Below the pieces are notes generated by a model. It ran no database searches and was not told where the DNA came from. It saw nothing but the letters and a program-made list of their open reading frames with translations. Shown here piece by piece: positions 18,248 through 30,370 of a DNA stretch of 64,000 nt. The first letter of the stretch is position 1; every line of letters begins with the position of its first letter. The stretch comes from Centrapalus pauciflorus (lineage: Eukaryota > Streptophyta > Magnoliopsida > Asterales > Asteraceae). Position numbers and translations under genes: made by a program. The stretch spans positions 1 to 64,000 of the forward strand of contig JAANYP010002824.1 of assembly GCA_020465985.1 (NCBI GenBank). The letters are read 5' to 3'.

Positions 18248-21200
18248 ATGGCAGTTCGCGCTTTTGTCCCGAAGCATAATATGGTCCTTAATCCAGTTAA
18301 TAATATCCCTGAGGCGCAGGGTTTTCGTGAAGTTTTGGACTTCCTAGCTGAGTCTAGGATTAGCTATGCTTTGTATCATAACATTCCAATTGTAATTTCG
18401 TATGTACGCCAGTTTTACGATCATTTACAGGTGGACTGTACTGTCACCCCGACAGTTATCAGAACCAGAATCGCTGGCCAGCCTCTAGTCTTCTCAGCCG
18501 ATATGTTGCGCCAAGTGCTACAGTTGGGTTCTCAAGAACAAGAAGATGGGCCTATTGACTTTCCATTAAGTATTAGGCAGACTGCTTTTCTGAGAATGGG
18601 CTACAGTTTAGATGTGACAAAGTCGTCATACATGAAGAGTGTCCTGATTGGGCAATGGAGATTCCTGGTGCACGTATTCATGGTCTGTTTTGCGCCAAAG
18701 AAAGCTGGCTTTGATTACATAGTATCAAAGATCCAATCTGGAGTTATTGCATTGGTGTATAATCGCAAGTTCAGCTTTTCGCAGATGTTCTTCTCGGAGT
18801 TCGTTCATCAAATTACGGCTCCAGAAAGGGAACGATTCTTGTTATACCCAAGGTTCATTATGATGCTGATAAGGCATTTCTTGCCAGACTTGCCGCCGTC
18901 AAATGATTCTCTGAGTGTTAACATTATGNNNNNNNNNNNNNNNNNNNNNNNNNNNNNNNNNNNNNNNNNNNNNNNNNNNNNNNNNNNNNNNNNNNNNNNN
19001 NNNNNNNNNNNNNNNNNNNNNNNNNNNNNNNNNNNNNNNNNNNNNNNNNNNNNNNNNNNNNNNNNNNNNNNNNNNNNNNNNNNNNNNNNNNNNNNNNNNN
19101 NNNNNNNNNNNNNNNNNNNNNNNNNNNNNNNNNNNNNNNNNNNNNNNNNNNNNNNNNNNNNNNNNNNNNNNNNNNNNNNNNNNNNNNNNNNNNNNNNNNN
19201 NNNNNNNNNNNNNNNNNNNNNNNNNNNNNNNNNNNNNNNNNNNNNNNNNNNNNNNNNNNNNNNNNNNNNNNNNNNNNNNNNNNNNNNNNNNNNNNNNNNN
19301 NNNNNNNNNNNNNNNNNNNNNNNNNNNNNNNNNNNNNNNNNNNNNNNNNNNNNNNNNNNNNNNNNNNNNNNNNNNNNNNNNNNNNNNNNNNNNNNNNNNN
19401 NNNNNNNNNNNNNNNNNNNNNNNNNNNNNNNNNNNNNNNNNNNNNNNNNNNNNNNNNNNNNNNNNNNNNNNNNNNNNNNNNNNNNNNNNNNNNNNNNNNN
19501 NNNNNNNNNNNNNNNNNNNNNNNNNNNNNNNNNNNNNNNNNNNNNNNNNNNNNNNNNNNNNNNNNNNNNNNNNNNNNNNNNNNNNNNNNNNNNNNNNNNN
19601 NNNNNNNNNNNNNNNNNNNNNNNNNNNNNNNNNNNNNNNNNNNNNNNNNNNNNNNNNNNNNNNNNNNNNNNNNNNNNNNNNNNNNNNNNNNNNNNNNNNN
19701 NNNNNNNNNNNNNNNNNNNNNNNNNNNNNNNNNNNNNNNNNNNNNNNNNNNNNNNNNNNNNNNNNNNNNNNNNNNNNNNNNNNNNNNNNNNNNNNNNNNN
19801 NNNNNNNNNNNNNNNTTCCTACTCCTATACAGTCCATTCCATCTACCTCGACCACATACACTGACAATCAAAGGTTTCTGCAGCTTAAAGCTCGCGTTGA
19901 CTTCCAGAATGTCCAAATCTTAAGCCTAACAAAGGCAATCGGAGAAATTCAGACTCATAATGCAAATCTTGATAAAGAAAATGCCAATTTGAAGAAGATT
20001 GTGGAGCAAGTCCAGGAAGAGAACGTAGAATTGAAAACTTTTGTTTGCGATCAGGCAGCTGAGATAAGGTCGATGCGCTCCCTAATTGAGCAGTTAATGA
20101 AAAATTTACAGGCTCAGGGGGAGACATCGTGCCGAGATCAGGAGGTGCAGAGAAGAGATGATCATGAAGGCGATGATCCCGGTGCGAATAAAGAGATTGA
20201 GTCTGTAGATTTTCCTGCAGCTCAAGTTACACAAGTTCAGGGGGAGCCTAGTCAAGGCGAAGGAGAAAGGGGTGACGCCAGTTCATCTAAACAGCCTACA
20301 GACTTTGAGATCAGCGAGATGATTGAAGCGCTCATGGATCTCGATGATGATCCACTGGATGTAGGTTTTGATAATGAAGATGAAGAGCTGGAGGAAGGGG
20401 AATTTGTGCCAGGGGAGATAGTAGACTGGCGGTCGGATGATGAAGTACTTGCTGATGAGGATGATGAAGCTGACGAGATAGTTGTGCAGCAGAATCCTAT
20501 CACTGATACTTACATGATTGATGGAAATAAAATTGTCGATGTAGATATAGTTAATGTTGCATTGAATCCTCAGCCATCGACAGAGGAACCTGCAAGAGAG
20601 CTAACTAATGAAGAAAAACGAAAGCTATGGTTCAGGGCTGAAGAGAAGGAAGCAGCAATTAAAAAGACAATGAGAGTGCCAGGTACTGGGAAGCTGTCTG
20701 AGCGAATTTTAAGCTGGTTCTTTGACAGAGATCTGCAGCTATTTATAATAAAGAGAAAAGACGGGCTTCAGTACATGAGGCGAACTTTAAAAGCGTTCAA
20801 CTCCCTGCCAAAAATCGAAATCACTGCGCTAGCTTGGAAAGATCTTATAAACATTGGCAATGATCCCTACGCGAGCGTAATCGAAAGAATCATAAGAAAG
20901 GAAGGGAGATCAAGGAAGTTCGAACGTTTGAATCCAAGCGTCGGGAGAAGAGTAGAGGATCCGTCACGTATTGATCCTCTAACTGGACGACCTTGGATGA
21001 GGATTCACTATAAGCCGGCTAGATGTCTTAGGAAGGTTCCTCTCAAGCCAATGCCAAAAAATATTCTGAAGAATCTGAAGTGGTGGTATGCTGACACGGA
21101 AACTGGGGAAGCGGTTATGGAAGACTTAGAAGAAAATGTTATTCTTAGAGTCTATGACCCGCTTCACCTGGTAAACCTATCTAAAGAAGATCTGCAGATT

Positions 21201-21320
21201 TTGTATAATTGTAAGATTTCCAGTGACGCACATATGGATACTGAGGCTAGTAAGTATGAAAATGTGGTCAAGGTATGCGTCGAGAAAGGTCTGTATGCTG
21301 GTAGTGTTTTGAATCAATAA
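18248..21320 (+). CDS. A1 ORF3 (env-like by position), interrupted by gap
   Basis: The left part (18248-18928) begins MAVRAFVPKHNMV and has the conserved VLDFLAESRISYAL and SADMLRQVLQLGS blocks. The right part (19816-21320) has a coiled coil (about 19865-20110), a strongly acidic region with LMDLDDDP, then a basic conserved C-terminus (MRVPGTGKLSERILSWFFD; IDPLTGRPWM; VVKVCVEKGLYAG). About 282 residues are missing by comparison with intact A3 ORF3 (43974-47003), which is close to the N-run length. No signal peptide or clear membrane segment is visible, so calling it an envelope protein is not supported. Role unknown. Confidence 0.75.
18929..19815. other. Assembly gap (N run)
   Basis: 887 unknown bases inside ORF3. 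Proteins predicted across it are meaningless. It is also the place where two different family-A copies could have been joined. Confidence 0.99.
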
Positions 21321-21369
21321 ATAAACCAAGTTCTTAAATCAAATGTGTGAATTATTAGAAGCTATTGTC

Positions 21370-21378
21370 AAGGGGGAG
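21370..21378 (+). other. A1 polypurine tract
   Basis: AAGGGGGAG lies 50 nt after the ORF3 stop and 2 nt before the right LTR. It is the plus-strand primer site. The same sequence precedes the A3 LTRs on the minus strand (about 43917-43925 and 56191-56199). Confidence 0.85.
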
Positions 21379-21380
21379 TC

Positions 21381-22025
21381 TGTTGGTACATCCCGTGTAA
21401 CGATAGAAGTCTAAGTGGTCTTACATTGTGATTTAGCATGTGTTTGCTATAAATATATTATATATGATTGATGCTTATTAGTGTTTGTATGTTTGAACTT
21501 GATGTAACGTATTACAAGAAGTTCAAACATAAAGTTCAAAGATAAAATCAATCATAAGGTAATATCATAAGTTTTATCACTTAAGAGTTTAAGTATTTTG
21601 GCTAGATTCGAATTACTTAAGGGAATACATTCGAATCTGAGATAGATTCGAATGAGACCTTAGATTCGAATGGGCTAGATTCGAGACTGTCAATATGGAC
21701 AGACTCGAATGGGCCTTGGGCCAGATTCGAGCTTGGCCCACAACAGACTCGAATCAGGGTCTATAATTAGGGATAGACTCGAATAATTAGAGGACTTTTT
21801 GCAGAATTCGTGAGGAATTAAGCAAGAGGTGATCTCCAGTTTATCAGCTAGGTGAGTGCCGTTTCGGAGAGAATTAGTTCGTAGGATCGTTCGTGTGTCG
21901 TTCGTTCAGCGTCTAATAGTCTCCGTGTTCCGTTGGTTGAGAGTTGTCCGTCTAACCGTCAACGAGGATTCCGCACTCGTTCACGGATCCGCGTCTAGAT
22001 AGATCTTGCAGTAGTAGACCTTACA
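21381..22025 (+). repeat. A1 right LTR
   Basis: Begins TGTTGGTACATCCC and ends GACCTTACA; 645 bp, without the 325-bp duplication of the left LTR. The palindrome (21488-21531), TGGGCC boxes and TATA are present. Its first 280 bp differ from the left LTR at many positions with indels, whereas the last 350 bp are nearly identical. Confidence 0.9.
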
Positions 22026-25000
22026 CAGTATGAATCTTGGTAACTTGGATTAACTTCTTTTCATTACAATCTCTGATAAAGTGAAATCTGATCTCTATAT
22101 GCTTGGTTTTTGGGAATTTCACTGGGTTTTGCACAATGCTGATTGCACTTGAGTTGTCAATATAAATAGGAGTGGATAAGAAATTCATACCATAGTCTCT
22201 TAGTTGATTTTGAATCCACATTACCTGGGAGCAGCAGCTTGCAGCTGCTACATATTCTGCTTCAGTGGATGATGTGGACACAGTTGTTTGCTTTTCGCAT
22301 TGCCAGGAGACCAATCTTGCTCCTAAGTATTGACATCCACCAGTTGTGGATTTCCTGTCAATGTTGCATCCACCATAGTCACTGTCAGAATAAGCAGTTA
22401 GTACAAGGGGAGAGTCTTTAGGATACCACAAGCCTAAGTGTGGTTGGCCTTTAAGGTATCTAAAGATTCTCTTAACAGCAACCAAGTGAGAGTCCTTTGG
22501 AGAGCATTGAAACCTAGCACATACACAGACGGCAAACATGATATCAGGTCTGGAAGACGTTAGATACATAAGAGATCCTATAAGAGATCTGTATAAATGA
22601 ATATCCACATCTATGCCATCTTTGTCTGTATGAAGCTGCTTATGAGGATCCATTGGAGTGCTTGCAGCTTTGGTGTCTTGATATCCAAATTTGTCCAGTA
22701 TGTCCTTCACATACTTTGATTGGCTTATGAAGAGACCTGTAGGCTTCTGCTTAACTTGTAATCCGAGAAAGAAAGTGAGTTCTCCCATTGAGCTCATTTG
22801 GAACTTTTTGTGCATTAAAACCTCAAACTCTTTGCACAAGCAATCATTGGTTGAACCAAAGATGATGTCATCAACATAGATTTGCACAAGCAGAATCTCA
22901 TCTTTGATAGACTTGGTGAAAAGTGTTTGGTCCAGAGTGCCTCTCTTGAATCCATTCTGTAGAAGGTATGAGGACGGAGTGTCATACCATGCTCTGGGGG
23001 CTTGATGGAGACCATAGAGAGCCTTGTCTAGCTTGTACACCCTGTCTGGATACTGGTAGTTTTCAAAACCAGGAGGTTGGCATACATATACCTCCTCTTC
23101 AATTGTTCCATACAGAAAAGCAGACTTGACATCCATTTGATACACTTTAAATCCTTTGAAGCTTGCATAGGCCAGAAATAGTCTGATGGCTTCAATTCTT
23201 GCTACTGGAGCAAATACATCATCATAATCTATGCCTTTTCTTGAGTGTACCCTTGTGCTACTAGCCTTGCCTTGTTCTTGATGACTATCCCTCTCTCATC
23301 TTTCTTGTTTCTGAACACCCATCTTGTACCAATTGCTCTCTTACCTTTAGGAAGATCCACCAGAGTCCATACATTCTGAATTTTGAACTGTAGAAGCTCT
23401 TCTTGCATAGCTTCAATCCAGGATGAATCTTTTAGTGCTTCTGATGCCTTTTTAGGTTCTAGTTGAGACATGAAACAGGCATTCTCAAAGGCAGCTAGGC
23501 TGAATTCAGGAACTGTTTGTTCAGCAGCAGCAGTCTCATTTTGAACCATTTTCCTTGTTTGTACAGGAGTGCTTGGATCACCCAATATTTGATTGAGAGG
23601 ATGATACTTGTGAACCCTTAGTGTAGGCTCTCTCTCAGTCTGAAAATAGGATCCAAGATTTGTATCATCTCCATCAGGACCAGTAAAAGGATCAGCTTCA
23701 GGAACAGCTTGACTGGAATCTGGGACTGTGTCCCTTTGTGTTGGAGCTGTTCTCTCAGGACTTGGGAGTGGCACTTCAGTATCTGGATTTGTATCATGTG
23801 GAGCATTCAGGACCCCTGGAGGATCACAAGACAGAAGTGGTAGAGTGGTATAATCATCCCAACTTGGTGAATCTGCAGCAGTCTGAAACTTTGTGCCAAC
23901 AGCTTGAGAAGTTGTATTGGCAGCATGAGAAATTGTGTTAGCAGCTTCAACCCTGTATGCATCAGCTTCTGCAGTATACTCAACAAAGCTCAGAGAATTA
24001 GTTAGTGAATCTAAATCAAACAACCAATCAGGACCAGTGCCTTTGATATTAGTAGTATTTTCATTAAATTCAACATTGGCACTTTCTTCAATTGTTTTAG
24101 ACACATTGTTATATATACTCTATAGGCTTTGCTTTGAGTTGAGTATCATACAAAGAATCCTTCTTCAGCTTTACTTTCAAACTTCCCTAAGTGAGTCTTA
24201 GTGTGAAGGATAGTACATGGGCATCCAAAAGGCTTGAAGAAAGCTATTAGGGGACTTCTGTTATGGAATAACTCATAGGGAGTTTTCCCTTGTGATTGGA
24301 CAACCTGAACCCTATTTAGAACATAACAGGCTGTATTAACAGCTTCTGCCCAGAAAGTCATTGGCAGATTTGAATCAGCTAACATTGTTCTAGCAGCCTC
24401 AATTAATGTTCTGTTCTTTCTTTCAGCTACACCATTTTGCTGTGGTGTTCTTGGTGCACTATATTGTCTAGCAATGCCTTTGGACTCACAAAAACTGTTT
24501 AGAATGTGATTTTTAAATTCAGTTCCATTGTCTGATCTTATCACCTTAACTTTGGAATTGGATTGGTTTTCTATCTTAAGGATAAAAGACTTAACTAGTT
24601 CAGCAGTTTCATCTTTGGACCTAAGAAAGTAAACCCAAGTGAATCTGGTGAAATCATCAACAATAACTAAACAGTAAGCCCTTTTATTCAAACTCAAAAC
24701 AGATGTTGGACCAAATAGATCCATATGAAGCAGCTGAAGAACAGATGAGATTGAATTTACTTCTTTGGCCTTATGAGAATTTTTGTGTTGCTTACCTTTA
24801 AGGCATGCTACACAATGATCATCACAAATGAACTCCTTTTGTGGTAAGCCTCTTACCAGATTCTTTTTAACTAAAGCATTCATGGACTTGAAGTTCATGT
24901 GACACATCCTTCTATGCCAAAGAGCAGACTCATTGGATGATGCTTTGGATATCAAACAGCTTAAATTATTTGATTTAGATAAAAGATCTGTGTCCAGACA

Positions 25001-25441
25001 GTAGACATTGTCCTTTCTTGGTGTTCTTAGTAGAACTAGATTTTCAGGAACTTTGAAATCTTTTGAAAGAACAATGCACTCAGAATCTGTGAACAGAACA
25101 ATGTTTTGTTTGTCACAGATTTGAGAGACACTTAATAAATTGTACTTAAGCTGTTCAACATACAAAACATCATGGAATGTCATGTTGCCTGCATTAACAG
25201 TACCTTTACATGTAACCTTACCTCCTTTTGAGTTGCCTCCAAATGCAACAAAACCTCCATCAAAACCTTTGAAATTTGACAAGCACTCAGAATTGCCTGT
25301 CATGTGCCTAGAGCATCCACTGTCCAAATGCCATCTTGTTCTATGAGGAGACCTGTAGTTGCCCTGCACAAATAACAGCTTAGTCAGTAGTGGAGTAAAC
25401 CCAAACCAAATTGGTTTTGGGTTGGCCTTGTACATTGACAT
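22026..25441 (-). pseudogene. pol: Element B Pol, frameshifted
   Basis: Three open blocks make one Copia Pol. 25441-24146 holds protease LDSGCSRHMTG, integrase zinc region (WHRRMCHMN, CVACLKGKQH) and core motifs MDLFGPT, SDNGTEF and NGVAERKNRTLIE. 24104-23229 is a Ser/Thr/Ala-rich linker and the RT start (WIEAMQEEL). 23145-22026 is RT with DVKSAFLYG and YVDDIIFGS, then RNase H SDSDYGG. Frameshifts fall near 24146-24104 and at 23229, the latter by one extra A in an A-run. The protease overlaps the end of gag in another frame. It would have supplied the enzymes for B but is now inactive. Confidence 0.85.
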
Positions 25442-28003
25442 AACTAAATACTGTTTTTGACTTCTTATATTTAGTGAGATCTACTGATGGAGTCTTTGGA
25501 GAGTATTTGGTGACTATATGAGGTATCCAACTATTTTGATCATCTTTTCTTCTAACAGTTTCGGATGATTCACTAGCAGTTCCAGATTGATGCTCAGCAG
25601 CTTGAGCTGTGTTTGTAGTGCTAACAGCTTCAGGTTTTGCACTAACAGCTTCAGATTTTGACTTAGCAGTCTGATCTTTTGCATTAGCAGTTTGAGCTGA
25701 AGATTTGTCCTTGACACACCATATTTGTTTAAAACTTGATTTGGGCTTTGCCAAAACTTGTTTTTGATGTGTGGACTGCTTTTTATTAACTTTTGAAAAC
25801 CTGTGATCAACTGATTTCTTTGGAACTGATGTGGAAGGTTTCACCTTTGAGTGCTTTGCCTGAATAGGATTTGATTTTGTGTGATGCACAGTCTGTTTTG
25901 CAACAGCTGCTTTATAAAAACAATCCATGGCTAAGTGATTCTTCCTTCCACAGTGAAAACACCTTTTGACAGTTTGAATTGGAGAACCAGACTTTTCTGT
26001 CAATTTCTGGTTCTTGTTTCTCTGATTTCCTCTTACCTGCTGTTGTTTAGGAAACTTTTGAACACCATGCTTTTGGCATGTGCAGACAGAAATAGTTTTA
26101 CCTCTTTTATTTCCTTTTGATGAAGATGCAGTGTTACAGTTAGAATGTACAGAAACCTGTGGAGTAGCAATGCAGACACTCATCTTCTCTTTTCCTTTCT
26201 TACTGGGAGCTTGAACCTCTATGGGTGCACTCATTGTGTCACAGTCTTTATTGTGAATCTTATTTTCCTTTGATTCAGGACTGTTATCAAGGATAGGATC
26301 TACAATAGTCATAGACTCATCTAGTGGTTCATTGACAAGTCTATCAGCAACCTCACTCATTGGATAAATGTACTTGTTGTTGTATGGGGGTGGAGTAGCT
26401 CTGTATCCTATTCCTTCCTTGGGATTAATCTGAGATTTTACTCTATCTTTAAATTGGACTTCCATTAGGTGTTCCAGCTTTTGATTTGCTAACTTAAAGT
26501 TTCCTAGATCTATGTTAACAGATTCTAGTTTCTTATTAGCCTCTAACACCTTTTGTTCAGTCTCTTCTACCTTTTTATTCAGAGATTCTATTTTCTTATT
26601 TAGCTCCTTTTTCTCCCACTCATTATAGGTTCTATCATACCCCATTTGAATCTCATTATCCTTATAATCATTGATCTGTTTTTCCAGATCTTCTATGGCT
26701 TGCATGTATTCATATCTCCTTTCTTCCATCTTAGCTAGAGTTTTGCACATGCTCTCATTATGATCTCTGTACTTTTTAACCATATTTTTGCATGATTGAG
26801 AGCAGAGTTTAGAGTTTACCTCAGATGGTAGTTCAGTGGAGGAGACATTTGATGTTTCTGCCATTAGAGCTTGATTTTGAAATTCTTCCTCTGTCTGATC
26901 ACTCCAGTCAAACACATTGTCTTCTTGAGAGACAAGTGCTGTTGATGATGATGTTTGAATGGGCTGTGAAGTCCTTGATGGCTGTTGACCTTGAGATCTA
27001 CATTCTCTGGCAAAGTGACCAAGCTTATGTCATTTATAGCATTCAACTTTTGATTTATCAAAAGCTGGTTTGCCTTCTGTTCTGGCTTGAAAGTTGGTCC
27101 TCCCAGTTTTTTTAAGAAATCTTTTGGCCCTCATGGTCAGCATTGCATGTTGCCACTTTAAATCCATCTCTTCAAGATCATCTGGATGAATTTGTTCCAA
27201 GTCTTCAACATTTAGAGCAAATAATCCATCATTGGCAACAAAAGCCTCATAGTGAGTTTCAGCAGAGTTGCCATCACCACCTGAAAAAGAATCACAGTTA
27301 TTAGATTTTTCAGAAGACAGAAGAGCAGTATTGTGATTATAAGAAAAGGATTTCTTTTTAGCATCAATCTCAGTCTCAAACACTCTTAAACTGTTATACA
27401 GATCATCCAATTCTATCTCATCAAGAGTGTCTTTTGTTCTCCATTGTGCAACATAGACTGTCCATTCTTCTCCAAGAGATCTGAGAAACTTTCTGTTGAC
27501 TTCATCTTGATCCAGATTGACTTTTGCACTTTCCAGTTCACTTATCAGTTTGTTGAACCTGTCAAAAATTTGAGTAAGGTTTTCATTCTTTCCACCAGAA
27601 AAGTTTTCATACTGCTATTTCAGGAGATCCTTTTGATTTCTCTTGGTACTGGCATTACCAGCAAACCTCTTCTCTAAGGCATTCCAAAGAGAATGAGCTA
27701 TATAAAACTTTTTGAACTGATGTTGATAAGCATTAGGAATGGCTATTTGTAAAAGCGTAAGTGCTTTTACTTCATTCATTCTAGCTTTCCTTGTTCATTT
27801 TTTGGAGAAGTTTTGATTGGTTTTCCCTCATCATCAAGTTCTGGATCAACTACAGGAGGAAATTCAACAGCGTCCCATATGGCATAATCAATGAATTGAA
27901 TATGCTGTTGAATCCTGAGTTTCCACATCTCAAACTCAGTGGGCTTGAGCATAGGCACTTTGAGTCCTTGCCCAGATCCACTGCTGCTATTTTCAAATTC
28001 CAT
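25380..28003 (-). pseudogene. gag: Element B Gag, broken
   Basis: Starts MEFENSSSGSGQGLKVPM at 28003. Capsid-type region: TEFEMWKLRIQQHI, then after a frameshift near 27776, LWNALEKRFAGN. A stop lies near 27617, and a TGA replaces the second Cys of the first zinc knuckle (CYK-stop-HKLGHFAREC) near 27030. The remaining 511 codons to 25380 are open: a long coiled coil (about 26650-26380), a second CCHC box CFHCGRKNHLAMDC and an Ala/Thr/Ser-rich repeated linker. The C-terminal stop at 25380-25382 lies just after a CTGAC branch-point-like motif and before a TTTGTGCAG acceptor-like sequence, as in family A. Confidence 0.8.
25560..25700 (-). repeat. Coding repeat in B Gag similar to its U3
   Basis: Five imperfect 21-30 bp units of the type GAAGCTGTTAGTGCAAAACC encode an Ala/Thr/Ser/Lys-rich linker. 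The B LTR contains a similar array (28555-28665) with the consensus ARGCTGCCAGTGTAAAA. Confidence 0.55.
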
Positions 28004-28065
28004 TACAAAACACTTTGAAAGTTTAAAAGAAAGTTTTCGACTTTGAAACACAAAGAACAACCTGT

Positions 28066-28076
28066 CTCTGATACCA
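28066..28076 (-). other. Element B primer-binding site
   Basis: Minus-strand TGGTATCAGAG, 2 nt after the LTR end TGACA. A standard tRNA-iMet PBS. Confidence 0.9.
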
Positions 28077-28078
28077 CT

Positions 28079-28744
28079 TGTCAGGATCTAAAACTGAATA
28101 ACCAAGACTAACTGATTTGAATTTATCAGAGTATAAATCAATAATCTTGTTTTGAATCAAAGTTTAATTAAGAAGTTTGCGGAATAACACTTAATTATTT
28201 TAACAAAAACTTTCAGAATCAATAATGCATAAAACACAAGAAGTAATCAAGACTGTTTGTATTGCTGAATTCAATGATTACAATCACCTCTAATCTGTTT
28301 GATTAGACGAAGAACACAGACTGTTCTTAGGGTTTTACAACCTTAGAGGCTTAAGAAAACTCTATCAATAAAGCAATTACAGACTCAAAATATGCAGAAA
28401 ACTCCTATACAATAGAAAGACCTATTCTATGTATTTATATTGCTTCTTGATATGTTTCCTTGACGAATAGTGACTTCTCTGATAGTAGATATGCTGGAAT
28501 CTTCATGTAGATATCTTTTCCTGAAAATCAGCACTTTCTGTTTATGAAACTGTTGAGCAGCTTGAATCTCTTGACAGCATGAACTGAGCAGCTTGAGTTG
28601 TTTTACTCTGGCAGCTTGAACTTTTACACTGGCAGCTCGAGTTTCTTCAACTAGCAGCATGAACTTTGGATTTACATATAAAATCTACTAACAGTCTGAG
28701 AAGTCTAACTAACAGTTTGAACACACTTAAACTATTTCCCAACA
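28079..28744 (-). repeat. Element B 5' LTR
   Basis: 666 bp, from TGTTGGGAAATAG to CCTGACA on the minus strand. A TATA box, TATAAATA, lies at 28432-28439. U3 contains at least five copies of an AAGCTGCY motif at about 23-bp spacing (28555-28665). No matching second LTR is in the window. Confidence 0.85.
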
Positions 28745-28759
28745 CAATCTTAAGAAGGC

Positions 28760-30370
28760 TTAGGGTATGTAGGTCCGAGAGTCATGGAAGAAATGATAAG
28801 CAATAAAAGAAGTCCTACATATGATATGGAAACCATGGGGCGGGGATTCCTTACGCGCTATATCAAAACATAGCCTGATGTTTTAGCCGAAGAAGAATAA
28901 AAAAGAGCAAGGTCCGATATAAAACAAACTATATTTGACTATGATTGGTTAAACTATGATTCTATCACTAAAAAGCTTGATACAAATTTTTGTGAAAAAG
29001 AATTCATTGAACCTAAAGAAGTTATAACTAATTCATTATTGCCAAAACCTCCTGCATATGTTCCATAATGAGTCAATAGAAAAACAGGCTTTTGATCTAG
29101 AACCGATATTGGAAGCCACTTCACAATCTTTTAAGCAAGAACAAAACAATTTTTAATATATGACCTCGAAGCCAAAATCGCTCGTCTTAACTCCAGCTTA
29201 GCTGACCAGTCTGCTATAAATGAGAAAACCCGTGACCTTGAGTTCGAACTTATGGAAGCTAAGGAATTATTTGATTCTGGCATAAATACATTTGTAAGGA
29301 ATTAAAATGAATTTAATGATGCAAGGAGACAGTAATCTATTTGTGGACAGAATTTTAAGATTTGTGCGTTTGACAAGGAAAGAAATCATCAAGAGCTTAG
29401 AAACTATACCCATTTCTTAATCAAAGATTTAGTCTCAGTCTGCATCTTTCATTAACAATACAACTCTTATTGCTCTCCAAGAAAATATTTTCGTCAACAA
29501 ATAGACATACTCTGACCAATAAACCAAATATCGTTTGGAAATAAAGAAAGGCCAAAAACCAATGATTGTTCCCGTTCTATCCTAAAAGGACATTCTTCCA
29601 AAACTCATGCAAAAGAAATCATCAATAAGTCTACTTGCTCTTCTCAAAAAGCCTAGCAGAATTCTCAAAAATCAAAACAAAACAAGAAAATCATTGAGTC
29701 TATGTCTAAGTCCGGTAAAGCTAACAAGTGTTTGTCTTCTAATACAGAACAGGGAATAAAATTTAATGTCATGAAACCTAAGAAGGCATCTCAACTGAAG
29801 ACTGCAGGAGATAAATCTTTTGATTTAAATTCTATTTTTTCTAATGTATTCAGAGACTAAACTATTATTGATTTAAATTTAACTACTGCTTTATATGATT
29901 TCAATGTTATGAATAAATCTTCTATACAAAGACATTCATTTAAGTAGTTGCTTGATCTATCTCAATCACAACCTACTTTGTCTATGCCTACATTAATGAA
30001 TTCTGCTCCTGTGCTCAAATCTAACAAACGTAAACGAAACACAAAACAAATGGTTCGTAGGGAATGAAAACAAACTATAACATATAAATCCGTGTGGATT
30101 CCTAAGTCTTCTCTTATGAAAAACAAAGACATTTCGTGTACTTTCTATGCAACCAAGGCAGTTAAGTTCTTAAGAACCTAACTGACAATGCTAATCACTG
30201 AGGACCCAAATATCATAAAATTTGGGTACCAAGGTCCACTTGTTCATTTTGCATGAATCATTTCTAATCACCTCGGATTAGGACCCGCACTTCATTCAAT
30301 GGCTTCTAGACACCCAGTTCAGGACTTGGACGTCAAATCAACACACACTGACTCCATTCTTGCTTTTCAG
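28760..30370 (+). pseudogene. Element D Gag remnants
   Basis: Multiple frames contain short blocks with retroelement Gag character: a charged helical block near 29160-29300 (DLEAKIARLNSSLADQS, LEFELMEAKELFD) and a Lys/Ser-rich block near 29700-30120 ending in IWVPKSSLMKNKD-like text, comparable to the AWVP end of family-A Gag. Every frame has several stops. No zinc knuckle could be found. Confidence 0.45.

Larger units (their letters stand above)
8131..22025 (+). mobile_element. Family-A Copia element A1 (SIRE-like), near complete
   Basis: Order: LTR, iMet PBS, 0.66-kb leader, gag, pol (protease, integrase, RT, RNase H), 2.2-kb spacer, ORF3, PPT, LTR. The Copia domain order and an extra ORF after pol place it near the SIRE/Maximus lineage. 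Gag and pol have no internal lesions apart from the conserved stop between them. Two warnings apply. ORF3 contains an N run of 887 bases. The two LTRs differ strongly in U3, and no target-site duplication is visible (CTTTC before, CAGTA after). The two halves may therefore come from different copies. Confidence 0.85.
22026..28744 (-). mobile_element. Copia element B, 3'-truncated and decayed
   Basis: Minus-strand order: LTR (28744-28079), iMet PBS, gag, pol up to RNase H. It is cut at 22026 by the A1 LTR inside the C-terminal RNase H region (reading ends LIQVTKIHT). The expected remainder and 3' LTR are not found on the other side of A1: the LTR start at 6436 (TGTTAGAAC) does not match B (TGTTGGGAAAT). 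Possible target duplication next to the 5' LTR: 28745-28749. Confidence 0.85.

Noticed and set aside
18899..19916. Long open frames on both strands across 18.9-19.9 kb
   Set aside because: They are made of N bases, not real codons.
18248..21320. Calling ORF3 a true envelope glycoprotein
   Set aside because: No signal peptide, clear transmembrane helix or Cys-rich ectodomain is visible; only its position is env-like.
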